A stretch of 26,411 bases of DNA from Pseudomonadota bacterium. Its GTDB lineage: Bacteria > Pseudomonadota > Gammaproteobacteria > Steroidobacterales > Steroidobacteraceae. A program made the position numbers and the translations under genes. The stretch's first letter is position 1. Every line of letters begins with the position of its first letter. The notes under the pieces are model-generated. The model was not told the origin of the DNA and searched no databases. It worked only from the letters and a program-made list of their open reading frames with translations. The DNA is taken from the NCBI GenBank assembly GCA_023428645.1, contig JAEYXD010000107.1, forward strand, positions 1 to 26,411, read 5' to 3'. This document shows, piece by piece, positions 7,591-17,400 of the stretch.

Positions 7591-10032
7591 GTGAAGTCGC
7601 GCGGTCTCAGAACAAAACTATTCAGCATCGCGATTGCAGCAGGGATCTGCATCACGGCTGCGCTTTTCGCGCTCCAATACTTCGCCTATCGCAGCACCTT
7701 GGAGACGAGCGGAGAGCAGAGCGAACGCTCGCTGCTCGACGTCGAAGTGCAGCGGCTCGAGCTGCAGGCGAACGATCTCCTCGCCGCCGTAACCCCGACG
7801 CTCGAACAGGCGATCGCCGCGGGTGACCTCGCGAAGCTGCGTCGTACGACCGAGGCCTTGTTGATGCAACCGGCCGTCGTCGCGGCGACCGTGACCGATG
7901 CCAAGGGTCGTCCGCTCGCCGCCGCGGTTCGCGACGAGACATGGGTGCGCACGCTCGCGGCGCAGGAGCGGCGCACGGTGGAGCGCGGGCTCGGCGGGGC
8001 TGAGTCCGTCGGCAAGGTGCAAATCGAAGTCGGACGGCCAGGGCTGCTTGCCTCTGCGCATGCCTTGCGCGTGCAGCTCGAGAAAGCCGAGCACGAGCAT
8101 GTGGGCCGCTGGCTGTGGATCATCGGCGGCACGGGCACGGCGATCACGGCCATTCTCGCGCTCGGCGCCTGGCTGCTCGCTCGCCGTCTCGAACGGCCGA
8201 TCGTCGAGCTCATCCGCTCGGCTGAGCGCATCGGCGAGGGCGACTACACGAGCCCCCACATGGTCACGAGCAACGACGAGATCGCCGATCTGGAGATCGC
8301 GCTCGATCGCATGCGACAGAAGCTGCGGCAAACGACGATCACGAAGGACTACCTCAACACCGTCCTGAACAGCATGAACGACGCTGTGCTCGTGACTTCG
8401 TCGACGGGAGTCATTCGGCGCGTGAACGACGCGGCGGTGCGTCTGTTCGGCTACAGCGAGTCCGAGATCGCCGGCAAACCGTTCGTGAGCCTGATCGCCG
8501 AAGGCGAGCGGGATACGTTCACGGTCGAGACGAACGGCATGGAAACGCGCGAGTCGGTGATTGCAACGCGCAGCGGCCAGACGATTCCGGTGTCGCTCTC
8601 GGGCGCGCCGCTCGCGGGGGACGACCCGCAATTCCAGGGCACGATTTTCGTGATCCGCAACATCACGGATCGCAAGCGCGCCGAACGTCGCATTCGCTAC
8701 CTCGCCCGCTATGACGCCTTGACGAAGATTCCTAACCGCATGCAGTTCCAGCACATGCTGCAGCAAGCGATCGCGCGGGCGCGGCGCAATGATCGCGGCA
8801 TCGTGATGCTGTATCTGGACATGGACCGCTTCAAGGAGATCAACGACACGTTCGGCCACGCCGCGGGCGATCGCACGCTCGAAGTATTGAGCGAGCGCTT
8901 GACGCACATCCTGCCGCGCGAAGCCGTCGTCGGCCGCCTCGCGGGCGATGAGTTCGCACTGTTCATCGAGGGCTTCGCTGAAGCCGAGGACGAGCGCGCG
9001 CAGGCCGCCAACCTCGCACGCATGGTGCTCGCGGAAGTCGGCAAGGCCTATTACGTCGATCAACAAGAAGTGTTCTTGACGGCGAGCGTGGGCATCGCGT
9101 TCTGCCCGAAAGACGCGGACAACGTAATCGACCTGATCCGTAACGCCGACGCCGCGATGTATCACTCGAAACAGAACGGCGGTAACAGCTTCGCGTTCTA
9201 CTCGCCGGAGATGAATGCGGCCGCCGTCGAACGGCTGATGCTGAAGAGCAAGCTGCGCCGCGCGCTCGAGCGCGACGAGCTGATGATGTTCTATCAGCCG
9301 AAGGTGGACTTGGCGGACGGCCGCATCATCGGCGCGGAGGCTCTGCTGCGCTGGCGACTGCCAGGACATGGAGACATCCCGCCCTCGCAGTTCATTCCGC
9401 TCGCCGAAGAGACCAATCTCATCCTCGGTATCGGCGAATGGGTGCTGAATCGCGTGTGCGCCGATTATCGTCGCTGGACCGAAAAGATTCCGAACCCCGG
9501 GCGCATCTCGATCAACTTGTCGCTGAAGCAACTGCGCCAGGCGAGCTTCATCACGCGCTGCCGGTCGGTGTTCCGACGCCACGACGTCTCGCCGACGTGC
9601 TTCGAGCTCGAGATCACGGAAACGACGTTGATGGCCGACCCGAAGCGCACGATCAAGCTGCTGAACGAGCTGCACGCGATGGGGCTGCATCTGTCGATCG
9701 ACGACTTCGGCACGGGCTATTCCTCGCTGAGCGCCTTGCAGCAGTTCCCGATCGGTACGCTCAAGATCGATCAGTCGTTCGTTCGCGACGCGGCGGTCAA
9801 TGCCGACGACGCGACGATCGTGCGCACGATCATCGACATGGGCAAGGCGCTCGAGGTCGAGGTCGTGGCCGAGGGCGTCGAGAACGAAGAGCAGTTCAAT
9901 TTTCTACGCGGCCGCGGCTGCCACTACGCGCAAGGACGCCTGTTCGGCGATGCCATGAGCTCGGATGCGTTCTTCGGATTGCTCGTCGCCCAGGCGAGCG
10001 GCCGCGGCAAGGTCAGCAAGCTATTCGCCTGA
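7591..10032 (+). CDS. Membrane HAMP-PAS-GGDEF-EAL c-di-GMP protein
   Basis: This 813-residue protein starts at GTG (GAAGG 8 nt upstream). Domains in order: TM1 (about 10-30), an extracytoplasmic sensor region (31-170), TM2 (about 173-193), HAMP (about 194-247), PAS (about 253-370), GGDEF (about 375-535) and EAL (about 555-800). The GGDEF signature is A-G-D-E-F (residues 451-455), and the expected RxxD inhibitory site before it is missing. The EAL half looks complete: Glu583-Ala-Leu, the SINLS Asn, the ELEITET Glu, Asp704-Asp705 in DDFGTGYSS, the LKID Lys and Glu761/Glu764 in AEGVE. I infer a c-di-GMP phosphodiesterase whose GGDEF domain may act as a GTP-sensing or weak cyclase module. A hairpin follows the stop directly. 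Confidence 0.95.
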   Translation: MKSRGLRTKLFSIAIAAGICITAALFALQYFAYRSTLETSGEQSERSLLDVEVQRLELQANDLLAAVTPTLEQAIAAGDLAKLRRTTEALLMQPAVVAATVTDAKGRPLAAAVRDETWVRTLAAQERRTVERGLGGAESVGKVQIEVGRPGLLASAHALRVQLEKAEHEHVGRWLWIIGGTGTAITAILALGAWLLARRLERPIVELIRSAERIGEGDYTSPHMVTSNDEIADLEIALDRMRQKLRQTTITKDYLNTVLNSMNDAVLVTSSTGVIRRVNDAAVRLFGYSESEIAGKPFVSLIAEGERDTFTVETNGMETRESVIATRSGQTIPVSLSGAPLAGDDPQFQGTIFVIRNITDRKRAERRIRYLARYDALTKIPNRMQFQHMLQQAIARARRNDRGIVMLYLDMDRFKEINDTFGHAAGDRTLEVLSERLTHILPREAVVGRLAGDEFALFIEGFAEAEDERAQAANLARMVLAEVGKAYYVDQQEVFLTASVGIAFCPKDADNVIDLIRNADAAMYHSKQNGGNSFAFYSPEMNAAAVERLMLKSKLRRALERDELMMFYQPKVDLADGRIIGAEALLRWRLPGHGDIPPSQFIPLAEETNLILGIGEWVLNRVCADYRRWTEKIPNPGRISINLSLKQLRQASFITRCRSVFRRHDVSPTCFELEITETTLMADPKRTIKLLNELHAMGLHLSIDDFGTGYSSLSALQQFPIGTLKIDQSFVRDAAVNADDATIVRTIIDMGKALEVEVVAEGVENEEQFNFLRGRGCHYAQGRLFGDAMSSDAFFGLLVAQASGRGKVSKLFA

Positions 10033-10033
10033 T

Positions 10034-10062
10034 TGGCGTCCCTCCGAACGGGAGGGACGCCA
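10034..10062 (+). terminator. Strong hairpin just after the GGDEF-EAL stop codon
   Basis: TGGCGTCCCTCC (10034-10045) pairs without mismatch with GGAGGGACGCCA (10051-10062) around a 5-nt loop, beginning 2 nt after the TGA. There is no T-run, so it is either an L-shaped (T-less) terminator or a 3'-end stabiliser. Confidence 0.6.
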
Positions 10063-10160
10063 GCGCGCCGGTACCTTCATACGGTTGGTGAGCGTGTACG
10101 CGGCGTGCTGAAGGTGATGCTGGAGCGCTGCGGCGCTCTCACCGTTTCCGATTCGCCCGC

Positions 10161-10227
10161 TACAATCGCCCGCTTCCTTCTTATCGAGGCCTGCCGTCGC
10201 ATACCAGGCCAGCAGCTGACTGCTGGC
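10161..10227 (+). promoter_or_regulatory. yheS leader: possible -10 box and hairpin
   Basis: TACAAT at 10161-10166 is a near-consensus -10, though no good -35 lies 16-18 bp before it. Downstream, GCCAGCAG (10208-10215) and CTGCTGGC (10220-10227) form a perfect 8-bp stem with a 4-nt loop, 23 nt before the yheS ATG. That ATG lacks a recognisable ribosome binding site (preceded by GCCCCCTG), so the structured leader may affect initiation. Confidence 0.4.
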
Positions 10228-10250
10228 GGTCTGCGGCCCGTTGCCCCCTG

Positions 10251-12164
<1,914 letters not shown>

Positions 12165-12166
12165 CG

Positions 12167-12214
12167 CATCGGCGAATCAGCGAATCGGCAAATCGGCAAA
12201 TCGGCAAATCGGCG
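12167..12214. repeat. 8-bp tandem repeat array (six units)
   Basis: Six head-to-tail 8-mers fill this stretch. The three central ones (12183-12206) are identical AATCGGCA; the flanking units differ by one or two bases (CATCGGCG, AATCAGCG, AATCGGCG). The array starts 3 bp after the yheS stop and 245 bp before the transporter start. The rest of the 294-bp gap (12215-12458) shows no gene or clear promoter. Confidence 0.9.
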
Positions 12215-12458
12215 CCCGATTCTCGCGATCCCGATGCCGCATAGCGCCGACGACATCGCGGACCGCACTGTTGTTCGATCATCACGCGCGTTCTGCCTGC
12301 AATGCGGAAGGTTTAGATCCGTGAACGCCGGCGCGCCGCCAACCCCCGCTGTGATCTACTCGGCGCATAACGATCCCGACTCCTGTCGATGTGGAGCGGG
12401 CCTTTGGGGGACTCGCGGCAGCCGAATTCGCAGGACCGGTTGCGCCGGGGGAGGATGA

Positions 12459-14129
12459 ATGGTCTCCGCTGTGAATGAGAAAGGTCTCGCACGACAGGCC
12501 AGCGGCATCGACCGCGAGCATCGCCGCGTCATTCTCGCCTCCTCGCTCGGCACGATGTTCGAGTGGTACGACTTCTATCTTTACGGCGCGCTCGCCGCGA
12601 CGATCGGCCAGCAATTTTTCTCCGGCGTGAACGAAACGACGGCGTTCATTTTCGCGCTGCTCGCCTTTGCCGCCGGCTTCGCCGTGCGCCCCTTCGGCGC
12701 CATCGTCTTCGGCCGTCTCGGCGATCTGGCCGGGCGCAAGCACACGTTTCTGCTGACGATCGTCATCATGGGTGTCGCGACGGCGCTCGTCGGCGTCCTG
12801 CCCACGTATGCATCGATCGGCATCGCCGCGCCGATCATCCTGATCACACTGCGTTTGCTGCAAGGTCTCGCCGTCGGCGGCGAATACGGCGGCGCCGCGA
12901 CCTACATCGCCGAGCACGCCCCGCCGGGTCAACGCGGTTATTACACGAGCTGGATTCAGATCACGGCCGTGTCCGGCATGATCCTCTCGCTCACCGTCGT
13001 GCTCGCGTGCCGCTGGCTCATCGGCCCCGAGTTCGACGTGTGGGGTTGGCGCGTGCCGTTCCTGCTGTCGATCATCTTGCTGTGCATTTCGGTCTACATC
13101 CGCCTGCAGCTCGAAGAGTCGCCGGTATTCAAGGAAATGCGCGCGGGCGGCAAATTGTCGAAGTCGCCCCTGCGCGAAGCCATGGGCAAGTGGCCGAACG
13201 TGAAGCTCGTGCTGCTGGCACTGTTCGGCGCGATGGCCGGTCAGGCGGTGATCGGCTACGTCACGCTCGTGTATATGAACTTGTTCTTGTCGCAGACGCT
13301 GAAGGTCGATCCGACGACGTCGAATCTGCTGGTCGTCGGCGCGCTGACGCTCGCGTCGCCGCTATACATCGTCGTCGGCAAGCTCGCGGACCGCATCGGG
13401 CGCAAGCCGCAAGTCGTGATCGGTTGTTTGCTTGCGGCCGCGACGTTCTTCCCGATCTTCAAGGGACTCACGTACTACGCGAACCCGGCGATCGCGGCGG
13501 CCACCGCGGCGCATCCGATCGTCGTCGTCGCGAATCCCGACGAGTGCAGCTTCCAGTTCGATCCCGTGGGCGGCGCGACTTTTACGAGCTCCTGTGATGT
13601 CGCGAAGAGCGCCCTGGCCGGCATGCGCATTCCGTACGGGAACGAGCGTGCCGCGGCGGGCACGCTCGCCGTCGTGAAGATCGGCGCGACGGCGGTGACG
13701 TCGTTCGACGGCGCGAGCCTGCCAAGCGAGGAATTCAAAGCACGGTCCGCCGCGTTCAAGCGTGAGCTGACGCAGGCGATCGAAGCGGCCGGATATCCCG
13801 CGAAGGCCGATCCAGCGCAGATCAACTACGTCATGGTCTTTCTGCTGTTGTTCGTGATCTCGGTGTACGGCGTGCTCACGTACGGGCCGATCGCGGCATG
13901 GCTCGTCGAGCTGTTCCCCGCGCGGATTCGCTATACGTCCATGTCGCTGCCGTATCACGTCGGCAATGGCTGGTTCGGCGGCTTCCTGCCGAGCATCGCG
14001 TTCGCGATGATCGCCTACACGGGCAACATCTACTCGGGGCTCTGGTATCCCGTGATCATGTGCCTGATCACTGTCGTCGTCGGCACGTTCTTCCTCCGCG
14101 AGACCGGCGGCGTCGAAGCGGAAGATTGA
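12459..14129 (+). CDS. MFS transporter, metabolite:H+ symporter (MHS) family
   Basis: The 556-residue inner membrane protein has about 12 TM helices. It opens with the MHS hallmark SSLGTMFEWYDFYLYG, has the loop 2-3 motif GRLGDLAGRKHTF, the TM4 region LRLLQGLAVGGEYGGAA, and a second GKLADRIGRKP loop in the C-terminal half. MHS proteins import organic acids, osmolytes or dicarboxylates with protons (ProP, ShiA, KgtP); the substrate here is unknown. A hydrophilic insertion of about 100 residues (about 348-450) lies in the C-terminal half before the YGPIAAWLVELFPARIRY segment and holds Cys363 and Cys379. I recall this insertion from a subgroup of bacterial MHS proteins. The start is fixed by GGGGGAGGA just upstream of ATG 12459. 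It converges with tetR. Confidence 0.92.
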   Translation: MVSAVNEKGLARQASGIDREHRRVILASSLGTMFEWYDFYLYGALAATIGQQFFSGVNETTAFIFALLAFAAGFAVRPFGAIVFGRLGDLAGRKHTFLLTIVIMGVATALVGVLPTYASIGIAAPIILITLRLLQGLAVGGEYGGAATYIAEHAPPGQRGYYTSWIQITAVSGMILSLTVVLACRWLIGPEFDVWGWRVPFLLSIILLCISVYIRLQLEESPVFKEMRAGGKLSKSPLREAMGKWPNVKLVLLALFGAMAGQAVIGYVTLVYMNLFLSQTLKVDPTTSNLLVVGALTLASPLYIVVGKLADRIGRKPQVVIGCLLAAATFFPIFKGLTYYANPAIAAATAAHPIVVVANPDECSFQFDPVGGATFTSSCDVAKSALAGMRIPYGNERAAAGTLAVVKIGATAVTSFDGASLPSEEFKARSAAFKRELTQAIEAAGYPAKADPAQINYVMVFLLLFVISVYGVLTYGPIAAWLVELFPARIRYTSMSLPYHVGNGWFGGFLPSIAFAMIAYTGNIYSGLWYPVIMCLITVVVGTFFLRETGGVEAED

Positions 14130-14145
14130 TCGCGGTGGCGGGTCT

Positions 14146-14769
14146 CTAGCCGGCCGCCGGCTGCAACTGCGCATCGACGAGCGCATCGGCGGCCGTGAGC
14201 AGGTCTTTCTGGGGGCCGTCCGGCCCCAGGAACGCAGAGATGGCCAGCGTCCCGTCGATCAGCAGCAACAGCTGATTCGTGAGCGCATCCGGTTCGCGCA
14301 CACCTTCGATCGCAGCGACGAGCTTGCGCACGCGGCGCCGCAGCTCATGCGTGGCTTCGAGCGAGACGAGCCGACCGGGATGTTGCGGGTCGGGCAGTTC
14401 GGCGGACACGTTCATGAAGGGACAGCCTCGATAGGTCGGGCTGTTCACGAATTTCACGATCGCCGCCATGTGTGTGCGCAGCCGGTCGCGCGGTGGTAGC
14501 TCGGCGCAGCGCTCCGCGGTTCGATCCCATCCAGCCCAACGCGCCTTGGCCTCTTCTTCGAGGACCGAGGCGATGAGCTGATCCTTGGAGGGAAACCATC
14601 GATACAAGCTCGTCTTCGCGACGCCCGATTGCGCGACGACGGTATCGACGCCGACGCCGCGAACCCCTTCCCGATAGAACAGCTCACGTGCCGTTCCCAG
14701 AATTCGCTCGCGGACGCTCTCGGTCGCGACAGGGGCCGCAGGGTTCACCGATGCCTTGGCTTTCGTCAT
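14146..14769 (-). CDS. TetR/AcrR family transcriptional repressor
   Basis: This 207-residue protein has an N-terminal TetR helix-turn-helix (about residues 18-66): RILGTARELFYREGVRGVG, then VDTVVAQSGVAKTSLYRWFPSKDQL, the family's most conserved part. The C-terminal ligand domain (70-207) is of the kind with a PTYRGCPFMNVSAEL motif, seen in many AcrR-like regulators of efflux or detoxification genes. The ATG at 14769 has GGAGG 5 nt upstream; a GTG two codons earlier is less likely because it would overlap that site. Its own upstream region holds a 14-bp inverted repeat, the probable operator, from which the TonB-C gene diverges. The ligand is unknown. Confidence 0.93.
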   Translation of the reverse strand: MTKAKASVNPAAPVATESVRERILGTARELFYREGVRGVGVDTVVAQSGVAKTSLYRWFPSKDQLIASVLEEEAKARWAGWDRTAERCAELPPRDRLRTHMAAIVKFVNSPTYRGCPFMNVSAELPDPQHPGRLVSLEATHELRRRVRKLVAAIEGVREPDALTNQLLLLIDGTLAISAFLGPDGPQKDLLTAADALVDAQLQPAAG

Positions 14770-14781
14770 GACCACCTCCGC

Positions 14782-14833
14782 TTGACAGCGCTACAGACCT
14801 GTACGTAGCATCACAACAGACAGGTCTGTAGCG
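14782..14833 (+). promoter_or_regulatory. Promoter with paired TetR-type operators
   Basis: A perfect -35 TTGACA (14782-14787) and a -10-like TAGCAT (14806-14811) are 18 bp apart, reading toward the TonB-C gene. CGCTACAGACCTGT (14789-14802) fills the spacer, and its exact reverse complement ACAGGTCTGTAGCG (14820-14833) lies at the predicted transcription start. Each arm contains a short palindromic core, ACAG-NN-CTGT, as in many TetR-family operators, with centres 27 bp apart. The layout would block RNA polymerase and also lies directly before tetR, consistent with autoregulation. Confidence 0.75.
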
Positions 14834-14979
14834 GGCCCTACTGTAACGACCGAACCTGGCCAGTTCAAGTCGGTAAGTTGCTGTCCTGCAACAACTTGTC
14901 ACCCGTCGCAGGGAATGTAACTCGATCCCCGTTCACCCCTGCGGCGGGTCTTCTACCTCGCTCAAGGGAGACCCCGATC

Positions 14980-15321
14980 ATGCGTAGCTCTGACCTGCTC
15001 TCATTGGCCGCCAGTGCCGTCGTTGCGCTCGCTTCGACGACAGCCCACGCCGCATGCGATCCGCGCGTCGTCGCGAGCCCGACCCACTTTCCGCGTACGT
15101 CACAGCTTCGCTTCCAGGAAGGCGTCGTGCTCCTGGAGGTGAAGGTCGATGCGTCCGGCCGAGTGTCCGAAACCCAGGTGCTGCGTTCAAGCGGCTATGA
15201 CCTGCTGGACCGAGCGGCCTCGTTCAGCGTGCGCAATCGCTGGCAGTTCGATGTCACAAGCTGCGAGCGCGGGGATCTGCCCGCGTCCGACCGTATCAGC
15301 ATCGAATATCGCTATCCCTGA
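14980..15321 (+). CDS. Exported TonB C-terminal domain protein
   Basis: The 113-residue protein has a cleavable-looking signal peptide (MRSSDLLSLAASAVVALAST, cleavage near AHA-A) followed by a TonB_C-like domain (about 40-113): QEGVVLLEVKVDASGRVSETQVLRSSG, LLDRAASFSVRNRWQF and a last strand ISIEYRYP. Unlike true TonB it lacks an N-terminal membrane anchor and a proline-rich spacer, so it is not a standard energy transducer; such free TonB-C domains are common in the periplasm and mostly unassigned. Cys26 and Cys93 could form a disulfide. AGGGAG precedes the ATG by 8 nt. Its leader begins at the operator-bearing promoter next to tetR, which suggests TetR control. Confidence 0.85.
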   Translation: MRSSDLLSLAASAVVALASTTAHAACDPRVVASPTHFPRTSQLRFQEGVVLLEVKVDASGRVSETQVLRSSGYDLLDRAASFSVRNRWQFDVTSCERGDLPASDRISIEYRYP

Positions 15322-15338
15322 TCTGTCCCGCTGCCGAC

Positions 15339-15371
15339 AATTCCGTCCGCGACAGCGTCGCGGACGGAATT
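15339..15371. terminator. Bidirectional hairpin between convergent genes
   Basis: AATTCCGTCCGCGAC (15339-15353) and GTCGCGGACGGAATT (15357-15371) form a 15-bp perfect stem with a 3-nt loop. It sits between the TonB-C stop (15321) and the CoA-transferase stop (TGA at 15371-15373, opposite strand), touching the latter. It is placed to end transcription from both sides; the AT-rich stem bases give only a weak T-tract. Confidence 0.75.
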
Positions 15372-16615
15372 CACACGATGCCTTTGGCGACGAGCTCCGC
15401 GTAGCGTGCCTCGTCGATCGCGAGATGCTCGGCGAGCACCTGTCGAGTGTGTTGACCGAGCGTCGGGGGCGCGCTTGCCGCGACGGGAGGCGTCCGAGAC
15501 ATCTTGATCGGGCTCGCGACGAGCGGCACCGTGCCGGCCGGATGCGGCAAATCGACCTGCATGTTGCGTGCCTTGACCTGCGGGTGCGCGAACACCTGCT
15601 CCAGGTTGTTGATCGGGCCCACCGGAATGCCGAGCGGCTCCAACAGCGCGACCCACTCCGCCACGCCCCGCCGACGCGTCACTTCGGCTAACAACGGAAT
15701 CAGCGCCTCGCGATTGCGCACGCGATCGGCATTCTTCTTGAAACGCGGGTCGTTCGCGAAATCGCAGCCAGCGACGTCGCAGAATTTCGCGAACTGCCCG
15801 TCGTTGCCGACGGCGAGCACGAACTGCCCATCGGCCGCGTCGAACACCTGATACGGCACGATGTTCGCGTGCGCATTTCCCTGGCGTCGCGGGACGCGGC
15901 CCGAGACGAGATAGTTCATGTTCATGTTCGCGATCATCGCGACCTGCACGTCGAGCAACGCCATGTCGATGTATTGGCCCTCGCCCGTCCGCTCGCGATG
16001 CGCGAGCGCGGCCAAGATCGCGACGGCCGAGTACATGCCGGTCGTGATATCGGCGACGGCGACGCCGACTTTCTGCGGGCCGCCGCCCGGCAGATCGTCA
16101 CGCTCGCCGGTGATGCTCATCAGCCCGCCCATCGCTTGAATGATGAAGTCGTAGCCCGCGACCGCGCGCATGGGCCCCGTCTGACCGAAGCCCGTGATCG
16201 AGCAGTAGATGAGCCCGGGATTGAGCGCGCTCAATTCCTCGTAGCCGAGCCCATAGCGCTGCAGATCGCCCGCCTTGTAGTTCTCGATCAGGATGTCGCA
16301 GTTCCTGGCCAGCTCGCGCGCGATCGCCTGTCCCTCGGGGCGCGAGATATCGAGCGTGACGGATTTCTTGCCGCGATTCGCGCCGAGGAAATACGCGGAC
16401 TCGTGCGTGTCGTTGCCTTCTCGATCCCGCAAATACGGCGGGCCCCAGCCGCGCGTGTCGTCGCCCGTGCCCGGGCGCTCGATTTTGATGACGTCGGCGC
16501 CGAGGTCGGCGAGGATCTGCCCGCACCACGGCCCCGCCAGCACGCGGCTCATGTCGAGCACCCGGATGTGCGAAAGCGCGCCGGCACTTTTCACGAATTG
16601 GTTCGTTTCAGTCAT
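15371..16615 (-). CDS. Class III CoA-transferase (CaiB/BaiF family)
   Basis: This 414-residue enzyme matches the family in length and motifs: HIRVLDMSRVLAGPWCGQIL, LGADVIKIERPGTGDDTRGWGPP, FLGANRGKKSVTLD, and the catalytic Asp189 in VAVADITTGMYS, the residue that forms the aspartyl-CoA thioester in formyl-CoA transferase. The C-terminal LEPLGIPVGPINNLEQVFAHPQV is also typical. Members move CoA between carboxylic acids, for example in oxalate, carnitine, bile acid or aromatic acid metabolism; the substrate here is not clear. The ATG at 16615 has AGGA 4 nt upstream. The gene stands alone, with an acyl-CoA or racemase partner absent from the window, and ends in a shared hairpin. Confidence 0.93.
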   Translation of the reverse strand: MTETNQFVKSAGALSHIRVLDMSRVLAGPWCGQILADLGADVIKIERPGTGDDTRGWGPPYLRDREGNDTHESAYFLGANRGKKSVTLDISRPEGQAIARELARNCDILIENYKAGDLQRYGLGYEELSALNPGLIYCSITGFGQTGPMRAVAGYDFIIQAMGGLMSITGERDDLPGGGPQKVGVAVADITTGMYSAVAILAALAHRERTGEGQYIDMALLDVQVAMIANMNMNYLVSGRVPRRQGNAHANIVPYQVFDAADGQFVLAVGNDGQFAKFCDVAGCDFANDPRFKKNADRVRNREALIPLLAEVTRRRGVAEWVALLEPLGIPVGPINNLEQVFAHPQVKARNMQVDLPHPAGTVPLVASPIKMSRTPPVAASAPPTLGQHTRQVLAEHLAIDEARYAELVAKGIV

Positions 16616-16698
16616 GACTTCCTAGGAGTCGTTCAATCGATCGAAGTTAAGCGAGCGGCATCCTACGCAGCAAGCACGACAGCGGCGAGGGCGTCACG

Positions 16699-17109
16699 AT
16701 GAGAGCAGCTTTGACAACCATCTTGCTCGGCGCGAACGCAGTTCTGCCATGCGCGTCGCTTGCGGCGGAGACCGCACCCACACGTCCGAGTCCGACGACG
16801 CAGCGGCCGCTGGATCTGCGCGCCCCGCAGATCGGCAAGATCTTTTCGCTCGAGGAGATCAACGCCGTGTTGAGCCGCGCTGCCGATCCTTCGCTCGAGC
16901 ACGTCGAAGTGGAAGCGCTGCCATTGCCGGATCTACCGATGGTCGACAGCCTGCCGCCCGCGGAGCGCCTCGCGCAGACCGTGACGTGGTTGTTCGCGCC
17001 TTCGGCAACCTTCGAAGCCATCCGGCGCGCTGCGCCGGACGCGACATATTCGCATCGCCCCCCACCCGCGCTGCAAGCGAACTACCACGCGAGCTTCGCC
17101 CCGCCGTAG
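16699..17109 (+). CDS. Small exported protein of unknown function
   Basis: I do not recognise a family. The 136-residue product opens with a signal-like sequence (MRAALTTILLGANAVLPCAS, likely cleavage near LAA-E at about residue 23), then a Pro/Thr-rich stretch (TAPTRPSPTTQRP), a mixed region with GKIFSLEEINAVLSRAADP, and a Pro-rich tail. GAGGG lies 7 nt before the ATG. Support for real coding is the start site, the export signal and the divergent placement 83 bp from the CoA-transferase. An overlapping minus-strand frame (16647-17021) lacks a recognisable start context or domain. A periplasmic role is inferred only from the signal sequence. Confidence 0.65.
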   Translation: MRAALTTILLGANAVLPCASLAAETAPTRPSPTTQRPLDLRAPQIGKIFSLEEINAVLSRAADPSLEHVEVEALPLPDLPMVDSLPPAERLAQTVTWLFAPSATFEAIRRAAPDATYSHRPPPALQANYHASFAPP

Positions 17110-17400
17110 TCCTCTCGCGCGAAGGTCGCCGGCTGACCGCCAGATCATAACGTCGGCAATTTCGAGCGCTTGCACAACTTACTTTAAGTTCGCGGTGCGC
17201 TCCGTGGTCGTGAGCGGCGCCCACGCGCGCGCCTCGCGCCGATGAGATGAGACCTTCATCCGACGAGCGCGCTTGCCGTCGCGGGCGGCTCGACAGCACA
17301 ATCCGCCCCCACCTCGACGATCGAACCCCAAGAATCAGCGGTTTTGCATGAGGCGGCGACATCGCCTCGTGACACAGACAGCAACTCGAATCAACGCCTG
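17110..17400. other. Intergenic region before the diguanylate cyclase
   Basis: This 291-bp stretch holds no supported gene. AACTTA-CTT-TAAGTT (17176-17190), a 6-bp-arm inverted repeat in an AT-rich patch, follows TTGCAC (17170-17175) and may be part of the promoter or an operator. No good -10 sits at the right distance, so the promoter is not resolved. Confidence 0.35.

Noticed and set aside
7618..9690. A 690-codon open frame on the minus strand opposite the GGDEF-EAL gene
   Set aside because: The composition is Arg/His/Ala-rich with no domain; it is the antisense shadow of a GC-rich gene with clear motifs on the plus strand.
14875..14897. AAGTTG...CAACTT stem as a terminator or attenuator before the TonB-C gene
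   Set aside because: The stem has an internal mismatch, no T-run follows, and its place in the leader gives no further support.
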